This document shows positions 24,365 to 32,038 of a stretch of DNA of 64,000 bases, piece after piece. This DNA comes from Asanoa sp040676615. Its GTDB lineage: Bacteria; Actinomycetota; Actinomycetes; Mycobacteriales; Micromonosporaceae. Each line of letters starts with the position of its first letter. The first letter of the stretch is position 1. The notes under the pieces are model-generated. The model saw only the letters and a program-made list of their open reading frames with translations, searched no databases and had not been told where the DNA came from. Both the position numbers and the translations under genes were made by a program. The stretch is taken from assembly GCF_040676615.1 (NCBI RefSeq), contig NZ_JBFAPI010000001.1, positions 682,001 to 746,000 of the forward strand. Direction: 5' to 3'.

Positions 24365-25734
24365 GCCTGGACGCCGTCCGCGCTGTCGCCGACGCGGTGC
24401 TCTACGAGGGTTACCTGCTCTACCCCTACCGGGCCAGCGCCGCCAAGAACCGGTCGCGCTGGCAGTTCGGGGTGCTCGGGCCGCCCGGCGCCGCCGAGCG
24501 CGGGCTGGGCGAGGAGTCGAGCATGGCGACCCAGTGCCTGCTCGGCCCGGGTGCGTCCACCGTGGACGTGCATCTGCGCTTCCTGCAGCTGCAGACGCGT
24601 CAGGCACAACGGCTCGGCGCCGACGGCCGGTATGCCGACGTCGAGGCGCTCAGCGTCGCCGGGCGGACGGTGCTCAGCTGGGACGAGGCGGTGGAGCGGG
24701 AGGCGGTGTTCGCCGCGCAGCCGGTCGGGCCCGACGGCGAACTCCGGGTGGAGATCTCCGGTGGGTCCGACATCGAGGACCTGCACGACGAGGCCGGGAC
24801 CGTGGTGGGCCGCGTCGTCCGCCGGCGGTGGCCGGTGTGTGCGCACGTCCGGCTGGGCGCCGTGACCGACGGCGGCTACACCCGGCTCACCGTGGCCGTC
24901 GAGAACGCCTACGACGGCCCGGTGTCCACGAAGGACGACGCCGTGCGCGGCTCGCTGCTCGGCGCCCACCTGGTGCTCCGCGCGGAAGGCGCCGGGTTCG
25001 TCTCTGTCATCGACCCGCCCGACGACGCGGTCGCGGCCGCGGCCGGCTGCGTGCAGCACCGCTGCTGGCCCGTGCTGGCCGGCCCGCCGGGCACGACCGA
25101 CCTGGTGCTCGGCTCGCCCATCATCCTGTACGACCACCCCGAGGTGGCCGAGGAGAGCCCGGGCGCGCTGTTCGACTCGACCGAGATCGACGAGATCCTG
25201 GTCCTGCGGATCATGACGATGACCGAGGCGGAGAAGGCCGAGGCGCGGGCCACCGACCCGCAGGTGGCGGCCATCATCGACCGCTGCGACGGCCTGACGC
25301 CGGAGGATCTGCAGCGGTTGCACGGCGTCTTCCGGCCGCCGGCTGACGGGTCCGCCGACGTACGCGACCTGGAGCCGCCGTCGTTCGACACCGGCGGGGC
25401 GCCGTGGTGGGACCCGGCGGCCGACGCCGCCGTCTCGCCGGAGACCGACTCGGTCATGGTCGACGGTGTCCGGGTGGCCAAGGGCAGCCTGGTGCGCGTC
25501 CGCCCGCGCCGGCGCGCCGACGCGCAGGACATCTTCTTCGCCGACCAGGTGGCCCGGGTGACGGCGGTGCTGTCCGACGTCGAGGGCGGCGTACACGTGG
25601 CGCTCGTGCTCGTCGACGACCCGGCCGCGGACCTGCACGACTGGTACGGCCGGTACTTCTACTTCGCGCCGGACGAGATCGAACCGTTGTCCGGTGGCGC
25701 GGAACCGATCCAGAGAGAGGAGAGCCGGTCATGA
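24361..25734 (+). CDS. Hydrogenase-locus conserved protein, 457 aa, unknown function
   Basis: 457 residues. A large soluble protein with several blocks: EGYLLYPYRASAAKNRSRWQFG, an acidic middle with IEDLHDEAGTVVGRVVRR, and a C-terminal part with LVRVRPRRRADAQDIFFADQVARV then WYGRYFYFAPDEIEPL. No catalytic motif is recognised. Its conserved position between DUF6084 and the micro-protein suggests a structural part of the assembled enzyme or a dedicated chaperone. ATGA overlaps at both ends. Confidence 0.7.
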   Translation: MSLDAVRAVADAVLYEGYLLYPYRASAAKNRSRWQFGVLGPPGAAERGLGEESSMATQCLLGPGASTVDVHLRFLQLQTRQAQRLGADGRYADVEALSVAGRTVLSWDEAVEREAVFAAQPVGPDGELRVEISGGSDIEDLHDEAGTVVGRVVRRRWPVCAHVRLGAVTDGGYTRLTVAVENAYDGPVSTKDDAVRGSLLGAHLVLRAEGAGFVSVIDPPDDAVAAAAGCVQHRCWPVLAGPPGTTDLVLGSPIILYDHPEVAEESPGALFDSTEIDEILVLRIMTMTEAEKAEARATDPQVAAIIDRCDGLTPEDLQRLHGVFRPPADGSADVRDLEPPSFDTGGAPWWDPAADAAVSPETDSVMVDGVRVAKGSLVRVRPRRRADAQDIFFADQVARVTAVLSDVEGGVHVALVLVDDPAADLHDWYGRYFYFAPDEIEPLSGGAEPIQREESRS

Positions 25735-25850
25735 GAAGACTCGGCATGGTGACGGCAGGTCTGGGCGCGGCGCTCGCTGTGGTGGCCCTCGTGGTCACCG
25801 TGCAGTCGATTCCCGACATCCGCCGTTACCTGAAGATCCGTTCGATGTGA
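25731..25850 (+). CDS. DUF6893-type membrane micro-protein, 39 aa
   Basis: A 39-residue gene with overlaps on both sides (ATGA at 25731, GTGA at 25847), so it is translated as part of the operon. MRR is followed by one hydrophobic helix of about 20 residues, then the basic tail SIPDIRRYLKIRSM. This matches the small DUF6893 proteins of actinobacterial hydrogenase loci. It could tether the soluble hydrogenase, or an electron acceptor, to the membrane; this is inference from the topology. It is easily missed because it is so short. Confidence 0.75.
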   Translation: MRRLGMVTAGLGAALAVVALVVTVQSIPDIRRYLKIRSM

Positions 25851-26344
25851 ACCCGGTCGACGGCCGGGTGCTCGTCGCCGGCATCGGCAACGTGTTCCTC
25901 GGCGACGACGGGTTCGGGCCGGCCGTCGCCCGCGCACTGCTCGAGCGGGGTTTCCTGCCCGACGAGGTGCGCGTGGTCGACTACGGCGTCCGCGGCCTGC
26001 ACCTAGCCTACGACCTGCTGGACGGCGTCGCGGCCCTGATCCTGGTCGACGCACTGCCCGGCGAGGCCGCGCCGGGCACCATCAGCGTGCTCGAGGTCGG
26101 CACCGGCGACCTGCTCGCGGGTGCCGGCTTCGACGCGCACGCGATGGACCCGGCGACCGTGCTGGCCACCCTGCGCCGGCTCGGCGGCACCCTGCCACCG
26201 ACCTATGTGGTCGGGTGCCGGCCGGCCGACCTCGACGAGCGTCTCGGCCTCAGCCCCGCCGTCACCGCCGCCGTGCCCCTGGCGCTGGCGGCCGTCGACG
26301 CGCTCTTCGACAAGCTCTGCCCGCCCATCACCGAAGGGACCTGA
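25847..26344 (+). CDS. Hydrogenase maturation endopeptidase
   Basis: 165 residues. The HycI/HupD family motif GIGNVFLGDDGFG supplies the nickel-sensing Asp; a DYGVRGLHLAYDLLDG segment and the VDA strand follow. The enzyme cuts the C-terminal extension of the large subunit after nickel insertion, here expected after His574 of HhyL. GTG start 25847 overlaps the micro-protein stop. Confidence 0.92.
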   Translation: MNPVDGRVLVAGIGNVFLGDDGFGPAVARALLERGFLPDEVRVVDYGVRGLHLAYDLLDGVAALILVDALPGEAAPGTISVLEVGTGDLLAGAGFDAHAMDPATVLATLRRLGGTLPPTYVVGCRPADLDERLGLSPAVTAAVPLALAAVDALFDKLCPPITEGT

Positions 26345-26345
26345 C

Positions 26346-28874
26346 ATGTGCCTGGGCATCCCGGGACAGGTCGTCGAACTCGTGCCCGGGTACGAGGGGC
26401 AGGTCGCCCTCGTCGACGTCGAAGGCGCCGCTCGCCGGGTGAACGTCGGCATGCTCGACACGCCGCCGGAGCCGGGTGCCTGGGTGCTCATCCACATGGG
26501 CTTCGCGGTCGAGGTGATCGACCGCGACCGGGCCCGCACCGCCCGTGACGGCCTGGAGCTGATCGGCCGGGGCCGCGACGCCGCGCAACGCGCGCGCCGC
26601 CGCTACGAGGTGACCGGGGTCGTGCAGGGCGTCGGCTTCCGCCCGTTCGTCTACGCCACCGCGACCGCGCTCGCCCTCAGCGGCCGGGTGTCGAACACCG
26701 CCGCGGGCGTGACCGTCGAGGTCGAGGGCGGGCCGGACGCGCTCGACACGTTCGGCCGGCGGCTGCGGACCGACGCACCACCGCTGGCGGTCGTGGAGAA
26801 CGTGGTCGAGTCCACCATGGACGTGGTCGGGGGCACGGGATTCACCATCGAGGCGTCCGGTCCCGCCGGCCGGTCCCGCACGCTGGCCTCACCCGACGTG
26901 GCCACCTGCGCCGACTGCCGCGCCGAGTTGCGCGACCCGGCCGACCGCCGCTACCGGCACCCGTTCATCACCTGCACCAACTGCGGTCCGCGGTTCACCA
27001 TCATCACCGCCCTGCCCTACGACCGGTCGTCCACGACGATGGCCGGCTTCCCGATGTGCCCGGCCTGCCGCGCCGAGTACGAGGACCCGGCCAACCGTCG
27101 CTTCCACGCCCAGCCGATCGCGTGCCACGACTGCGGTCCGCGCCTCGAACTGGTCACCGGCGACGCGGGCCGGCACGCCTGGCCCCCGGTGCACGGCGAG
27201 GCGGCGCTGAGCACCGCCCGCGACCTGCTGGCACAGGGCCGGATCCTGGCGGTCAAGGGGCTCGGCGGCTACCACCTCGCCTGCGACGCCCGCGACGAGA
27301 GCGCGGTCGCCACCCTGCGGCTGCGCAAGCGCCGCGGGGACAAGCCGTTCGCGGTGATGGTCCCCGACCTGGCCACCGCCGGTCGGATCGCGGCCCTCGG
27401 ACCGGAGGCGGAAGCGCTGCTCGCCGGCGCGCAGCGGCCGATCGTGCTGGCACCCAAGCGCGAACCGCTCGCCGAGGGCGTGGCGCCGGGCAACCCGGAC
27501 GTCGGCGTCATGCTGCCCTACACGCCGCTGCACGAGTTGCTCTTCGGCCTCGACGACGACCCGCCGATCACCGACGTGCTGGTGCTGACGTCCGGCAACC
27601 TGTCCGGCGAACCGATCGTCACCGACGACGCCGACGCGCTGCGTCGCCTCGCCGGCCTCGCCGACGCCTGGCTGCGCCACGACCGGCCCATCCACGTGCC
27701 CTGCGACGACTCGGTCAGCCGGCCGGTCGGCGGGTCGCCCGTCGCGGTGCGGCGGGCCCGCGGCTACGCGCCGCTGCCGATCGCTTTGCCGGTCGAGGTA
27801 CCCCCGACGCTGGCCACGGGCGCCGACCTGAAGAACGCGATCGCCCTGGCCGAGGGTCGCTACGCCTGGCTCAGCCCGCACATCGGAGACATGGACGACC
27901 TCCGCACCGTCGAGGCGTTGACCGCGGTGGAGCGCCACCTCGAAGACCTCACCGGCGTGCGCCCGGAGCGCTTCGTCGCCGACGCGCACCCGAGCTACCG
28001 CAGCACCGGATGGGCCCGCGACCACGCCGGCGGGCGGCCGGTGCTGCTCGCCCAGCACCACCACGCGCACGTCGCCGCCGTGATGGGCGAGCACGGGCTG
28101 GGGATGGGCGAGCACGTGATCGGGGTGGCGTTCGACGGGACCGGCTACGGCACGGACGGCGCCGTCTGGGGTGGCGAGGTGTTGGTCTGCGACTACAAGT
28201 CGGCGGACCGGTTCGCGCACCTCGGCTACGTGCCGCTGGCCGGCGGCGACGCGAGCGTGCGCCGGCCCTACCGGATGGCGCTCGCACACCTGCGGCACGC
28301 GGGCATCGAGTGGGCCGACGACATCCCGGCCGTGGCGGCCTGCCCGCAGGCCGAGCGCGACGTGCTCGCGCACCAACTGGACACCGCGTTCGGCAGCGTG
28401 CCGACCTCCAGCATGGGCCGGCTGTTCGACGCGGTGGCCTCGCTGGTCGGCGTGCGGCATACGGCCGAGTACGAGGCCGAGGCCGCCATCGTGCTCGAAG
28501 GCCTGGCCCGTTCCTGTGGTCGGGTGCCCCGCCGGGCGTACCCGATGGACGTCGACGGTTCGGTCGTCTCTCCGGTCGAACTGATCCGGGCCGTGGTCTC
28601 CGACGTGCGCGCGGGCGTGCCGGCGGCGGAGGTCGCGGCGGTCTTCCACCAGACGATCGCCGGCCTCATCGCGGATCTGGCCGACCTGGCCCGCGACCGC
28701 ACCGGCCTGGCCACCGTTGCGCTGGGTGGCGGGGTATTCCAGAACGCCGTCCTGCTCGACGCGGCCGAACGGCTGCTCGCCGACCGGGGCTTCACCGTCT
28801 TGCGCCCGCGCCTGCTGCCGCCCAACGACGGCGGCATCGCGCTGGGGCAGTTGTTGATCTCCGCAGCATCGTAG
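26346..28874 (+). CDS. hypF: HypC-HypF fusion protein
   Basis: 842 residues, about 80-90 longer than a usual HypF. Residues 1-80 are a complete HypC (MCLGIPGQVV with the essential Cys2, then VGMLDT and GFAVEVID). An acylphosphatase domain begins at ~86 (VTGVVQGVGFRPFVYA, GRVSNTAAGV). Two zinc fingers start at Cys188 (CADC, CTNCGPRF, CPAC, CHDCGPRL). A YrdC-like domain has KGLGGYHLACDA and LRKRRGDKPFAVM. A Kae1-like domain has QHHHAHVAAVMGEHG and FDGTGYGTDG. HypF makes the carbamoyl group that becomes the cyanide ligands; HypC carries the Fe(CN)2CO unit with HypD. The frame is continuous, with no stop between the two parts. Confidence 0.93.
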   Translation: MCLGIPGQVVELVPGYEGQVALVDVEGAARRVNVGMLDTPPEPGAWVLIHMGFAVEVIDRDRARTARDGLELIGRGRDAAQRARRRYEVTGVVQGVGFRPFVYATATALALSGRVSNTAAGVTVEVEGGPDALDTFGRRLRTDAPPLAVVENVVESTMDVVGGTGFTIEASGPAGRSRTLASPDVATCADCRAELRDPADRRYRHPFITCTNCGPRFTIITALPYDRSSTTMAGFPMCPACRAEYEDPANRRFHAQPIACHDCGPRLELVTGDAGRHAWPPVHGEAALSTARDLLAQGRILAVKGLGGYHLACDARDESAVATLRLRKRRGDKPFAVMVPDLATAGRIAALGPEAEALLAGAQRPIVLAPKREPLAEGVAPGNPDVGVMLPYTPLHELLFGLDDDPPITDVLVLTSGNLSGEPIVTDDADALRRLAGLADAWLRHDRPIHVPCDDSVSRPVGGSPVAVRRARGYAPLPIALPVEVPPTLATGADLKNAIALAEGRYAWLSPHIGDMDDLRTVEALTAVERHLEDLTGVRPERFVADAHPSYRSTGWARDHAGGRPVLLAQHHHAHVAAVMGEHGLGMGEHVIGVAFDGTGYGTDGAVWGGEVLVCDYKSADRFAHLGYVPLAGGDASVRRPYRMALAHLRHAGIEWADDIPAVAACPQAERDVLAHQLDTAFGSVPTSSMGRLFDAVASLVGVRHTAEYEAEAAIVLEGLARSCGRVPRRAYPMDVDGSVVSPVELIRAVVSDVRAGVPAAEVAAVFHQTIAGLIADLADLARDRTGLATVALGGGVFQNAVLLDAAERLLADRGFTVLRPRLLPPNDGGIALGQLLISAAS

Positions 28875-28889
28875 GAGGGAACCACCACC

Positions 28890-29138
28890 GTGTGTCTGGC
28901 AGTACCCGGGCAGGTCATGAGCATCAGTGAGCGGGACGGCACCTTGATGGCCGACGTCGACTTCGGCGGGGTGCGCAAGGACGTGTGCCTGCAGTACGTC
29001 CCCGACGCGGCCGTCGGCGAGTACGTCGTGGTGCACGTCGGGTTCGCGATCCAGCGGCTCGACGAGGACTCGGCCAAGCAGACCCTGGCCAACTTCGAAC
29101 AGTTGGGCATTCTCGAAGAGGAGTTCGGGGCGAAATGA
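28890..29138 (+). CDS. hypC: Hydrogenase assembly chaperone HypC
   Basis: 82 residues starting MCLAVPGQVM, with the invariant Cys2 that holds the iron centre, then ADVDFGGVRKDV and VVVHVGFAIQRLDED. GTG start with a GGAGG SD. This is the second HypC in the locus, the other being fused to HypF. It overlaps hypD by 4 nt, so it is the likely HypD partner. Confidence 0.94.
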   Translation: MCLAVPGQVMSISERDGTLMADVDFGGVRKDVCLQYVPDAAVGEYVVVHVGFAIQRLDEDSAKQTLANFEQLGILEEEFGAK

Positions 29139-30241
29139 AGTATCTCGACGAGTTCAGCGACCCGGTGTTGGCGCGCCGGCTGCTCGACCAGATCCACGCG
29201 GTCGCCACCCGCCCGTGGGCGTTGATGGAGGTCTGCGGCGGTCAGACGCACTCCATCATCCGGCACGGCATCGACCAGTTGCTGCCGCCGGGCATCGAGA
29301 TGATCCACGGGCCGGGCTGCCCGGTCTGCGTCACTCCGCTGGAGATGATCGACCGGGCCCTCGCCATCGCCGCGTCGCCGGGGGTGATCTTCTGCTCGTT
29401 CGGCGACATGCTGCGGGTGCCGGGCAGCGGTCGCGACCTGTTCACCGTCAAGAGCGCCGGCGCCGACGTGCGGGTGGTCTACTCGCCGCTGGACGCGCTC
29501 GCCATCGCCCGGGACAACCCCGACCGCGAGGTGGTCTTCTTCGGGATCGGCTTCGAGACGACGGCACCGGCCAACGCGATGACCGTCTACCAGGCGCGCC
29601 GGCTCGGCGTCCGCAACTTCTCGCTGCTGGTCTCGCACGTGCTGGTGCCGCCGGCCATCGCGGCCATCATGGAAGCGCCGAACTGCCGCGTGCAGGCCTT
29701 CCTGGCCGCCGGCCACGTGTGCAGCGTGATGGGCACGTCGCTGTACCCGGAGCTGGCCGCGCGCTACCGGGTGCCGATCGTGGTGACCGGGTTCGAGCCG
29801 CTGGACATCCTGGAGGGGATCCGCCAGACGGTCGTGCAACTGGAGTCGGGCTCGTTCGCGGTGACCAACGCCTACCCGCGGGTGGTGCCGCCGGAGGGCA
29901 ACCTGGCCGCGCGCCGGATGCTCGACGACGTCTTCGAGGTGACCGACCGCACCTGGCGCGGGATCGGCATGATCCCGGCCAGCGGGTGGCGGCTGTCGTC
30001 GCGGTATCGCGAGTTCGACGCGGAGTCGCGCTTCGCCGTCGGCGAGATCCGGACGGACGAGTCGCCGCTGTGCCGGGCCGGCGAGGTGCTACAGGGGCAC
30101 ATCAAGCCCCACGAGTGCGCGGCGTTCGGCAAGGAGTGCACCCCACGCAACCCGCTCGGGGCGACGATGGTCTCGTCGGAGGGCGCGTGCGCGGCCTACT
30201 ACGCCTACCGCCGGCTCGACCTGGTGGAGGTCGGCGCATGA
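29135..30241 (+). CDS. hypD: Hydrogenase iron-centre assembly protein HypD
   Basis: 368 residues. Conserved MEVCGGQTHSI and GPGCPVCVTP hold the catalytic cysteines, GFETTAPA is present, and a C-terminal [4Fe-4S] site lies in FGKECTPRNPLGATMVSSEGAC. HypD with HypC builds the Fe(CN)2CO unit before transfer to the large subunit. The start is an ATGA overlap with hypC; the stop overlaps hypE. Confidence 0.96.
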   Translation: MKYLDEFSDPVLARRLLDQIHAVATRPWALMEVCGGQTHSIIRHGIDQLLPPGIEMIHGPGCPVCVTPLEMIDRALAIAASPGVIFCSFGDMLRVPGSGRDLFTVKSAGADVRVVYSPLDALAIARDNPDREVVFFGIGFETTAPANAMTVYQARRLGVRNFSLLVSHVLVPPAIAAIMEAPNCRVQAFLAAGHVCSVMGTSLYPELAARYRVPIVVTGFEPLDILEGIRQTVVQLESGSFAVTNAYPRVVPPEGNLAARRMLDDVFEVTDRTWRGIGMIPASGWRLSSRYREFDAESRFAVGEIRTDESPLCRAGEVLQGHIKPHECAAFGKECTPRNPLGATMVSSEGACAAYYAYRRLDLVEVGA

Positions 30242-31293
30242 CCACCGTGGACTTCTCGTCGTGGACCTGTCCCGTCCCGTTGCGGGACACGCCGAACGTG
30301 GTGATGGGGCACGGCGGCGGCGGTGCGATGTCGGCCGAGCTGGTCGAGCAGATCTTCCTGCCCGCGTTCGGCGGTTCGGCCGCCGATCTCGCCGACTCCG
30401 CCGTGGTGCCCGCGGGCGGGGCGCGGCTGGCGTTCTCGACCGATTCCTATGTGGTCAGACCCATGTTCTTCCCCGGCGGGTCGATCGGGGATCTGGCCGT
30501 CAACGGGACGGTCAACGACCTGGCGATGTCGGGGGCGACGCCGCTCTACCTGTCGGCGGCGTTCATCCTGCAGGAGGGCACCGAGCTGTCCGTCGTCGGC
30601 CGGATCGCCCAGGCGATGGGGCTGGCGGCCGCCGCGGCCTCAGTTCGGCTGGTCACCGGAGACACCAAGGTGGTCGACAGCGCCAGTGGCGACGGCGTCT
30701 TCGTGACCACGGCCGGCATCGGGCTGGTGCCGCCCGGGGTGCAGATCGCGCCGCGCCGGGCCCGGCCCGGCGACGTCGTGCTGGTCAGCGGCGACATCGG
30801 GGTGCACGGGATCGCGGTGATGAGCTGCCGCGAGGGGCTGTCGTTCGGCACGTCGGTGCACAGCGACACCGCGCCGCTGGCCGGGCTGGTCGCCGCGATG
30901 CTGGCGGCCGGCGGCGAAGCGGTGCACGCGTTGCGCGACCCGACCCGGGGCGGCGTGGCCGCGTCGCTGAACGAGATCGCCCGCGCCGCCGGGGTCGGTG
31001 TGTCGCTGGTCGAGCGGGACCTGCCGGTGCCGGCCGCGGTGCGCGACGCGTGCAGCCTGCTGGGTCTCGACCCGCTGCAGGTGGCCAACGAGGGCAAGCT
31101 GATCGCCATCGTGGCGCCGTCGGCCGCGCCCGCGGTCCTCGAAGCGATGCGGGCCCACCCGTTGGGCGCCGGCGCGCAGGCCATCGGCACGTGCGTGGCG
31201 GAACATGCCGGGATGGTCGTCGCGCAGACGGCGCTGGGCGGCAACCGCGTGATCAGCCTGCCGATCGGCGAGCAACTGCCGCGGATCTGCTGA
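30238..31293 (+). CDS. hypE: Hydrogenase carbamoyl dehydratase HypE
   Basis: 351 residues. ATP-binding PurM-like fold with VVMGHGGGGAMS at the N-terminus and the VNGTVNDLAMSGA segment. It ends PRIC, giving the C-terminal Cys that receives the carbamoyl group from HypF and is dehydrated to thiocyanate. Translationally coupled to hypD. Confidence 0.96.
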   Translation: MTTVDFSSWTCPVPLRDTPNVVMGHGGGGAMSAELVEQIFLPAFGGSAADLADSAVVPAGGARLAFSTDSYVVRPMFFPGGSIGDLAVNGTVNDLAMSGATPLYLSAAFILQEGTELSVVGRIAQAMGLAAAAASVRLVTGDTKVVDSASGDGVFVTTAGIGLVPPGVQIAPRRARPGDVVLVSGDIGVHGIAVMSCREGLSFGTSVHSDTAPLAGLVAAMLAAGGEAVHALRDPTRGGVAASLNEIARAAGVGVSLVERDLPVPAAVRDACSLLGLDPLQVANEGKLIAIVAPSAAPAVLEAMRAHPLGAGAQAIGTCVAEHAGMVVAQTALGGNRVISLPIGEQLPRIC

Positions 31294-31294
31294 G

Positions 31295-32008
31295 GTGACG
31301 GCCGAGGGCGCGCTGATGTTCGCGCGGTACGCGTACCCGCCGAACGCCCTGGGCTATTGCGGTCCGGCCGGCGCCGAGGCGATGCTGCGCGGCGACGCGA
31401 CCGCGGACATCGCCCGGCGGGCCCGCCGCTTCGAGGGCGCCTGGTCCTATCTGGAGTTCCTGGCGTCCTCGGCCGGCATCGCGGATCCGCTCGACGAGCG
31501 GGTGGTGGAGGCCTACTGGGTGGGCGGCGACCTGCTGGCCGGGGTGTCCTCGGCCGACCTGGTCGCGTTCCTGTCGGATCGCTTCGCCGGCCAGTCGGGC
31601 GGCAGTTGGCGCACGGCGGCCGACCGCGCGCTGCCGCACCACACGTTCCAGGTGTTCGAGGTCTACCCGTGGGCCGGGCTGCTCGCGTCGACCGGCCACT
31701 CCCAGGCATTGTCGGTGCTCGACCAGTGCCGCATCCGGACCGGCGTGGTGACGGCGGTCTCCGGCGAGACGGCGACGGTCGAGTCGCGGCCGCTGGTCTC
31801 CTTGCCCGGTGGCGGCCTGGTGCCCGGGCCGCCGCGGCGGGAGACGGTGCGGTGGTCGGTGGAGGGCTGGTCGCTGCTCCGCGGCCTTGGTGCGGGCGAC
31901 CGGGTGGCCCTGCACTGGAACTGGGTCTGCGACACGCTCACCGGCGACCAGGCCGACCGCATCGAGGCCATGGAGAGCCGCTATCACGCCGTGGCCAGTT
32001 CCCAGTAG
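31295..32008 (+). CDS. DUF6390-type protein at the end of the hydrogenase locus
   Basis: 237 residues. Starts with LMFARYAYPPNALGYCGPAG and later has VVEAYWVGGDLLAGV, HTFQVFEVYPWAGLL and WNWVCDTLT. I recognise this as the DUF6390 family that accompanies actinobacterial hydrogenases. No catalytic motif is seen. GTG start one base after the hypE stop. Last gene of the rightward operon; the convergent SARP gene ends 30 nt later. Confidence 0.75.
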   Translation: MTAEGALMFARYAYPPNALGYCGPAGAEAMLRGDATADIARRARRFEGAWSYLEFLASSAGIADPLDERVVEAYWVGGDLLAGVSSADLVAFLSDRFAGQSGGSWRTAADRALPHHTFQVFEVYPWAGLLASTGHSQALSVLDQCRIRTGVVTAVSGETATVESRPLVSLPGGGLVPGPPRRETVRWSVEGWSLLRGLGAGDRVALHWNWVCDTLTGDQADRIEAMESRYHAVASSQ

Positions 32009-32038
32009 CGGCGGCGTCGGCGCGGTCGATCAGATCCT

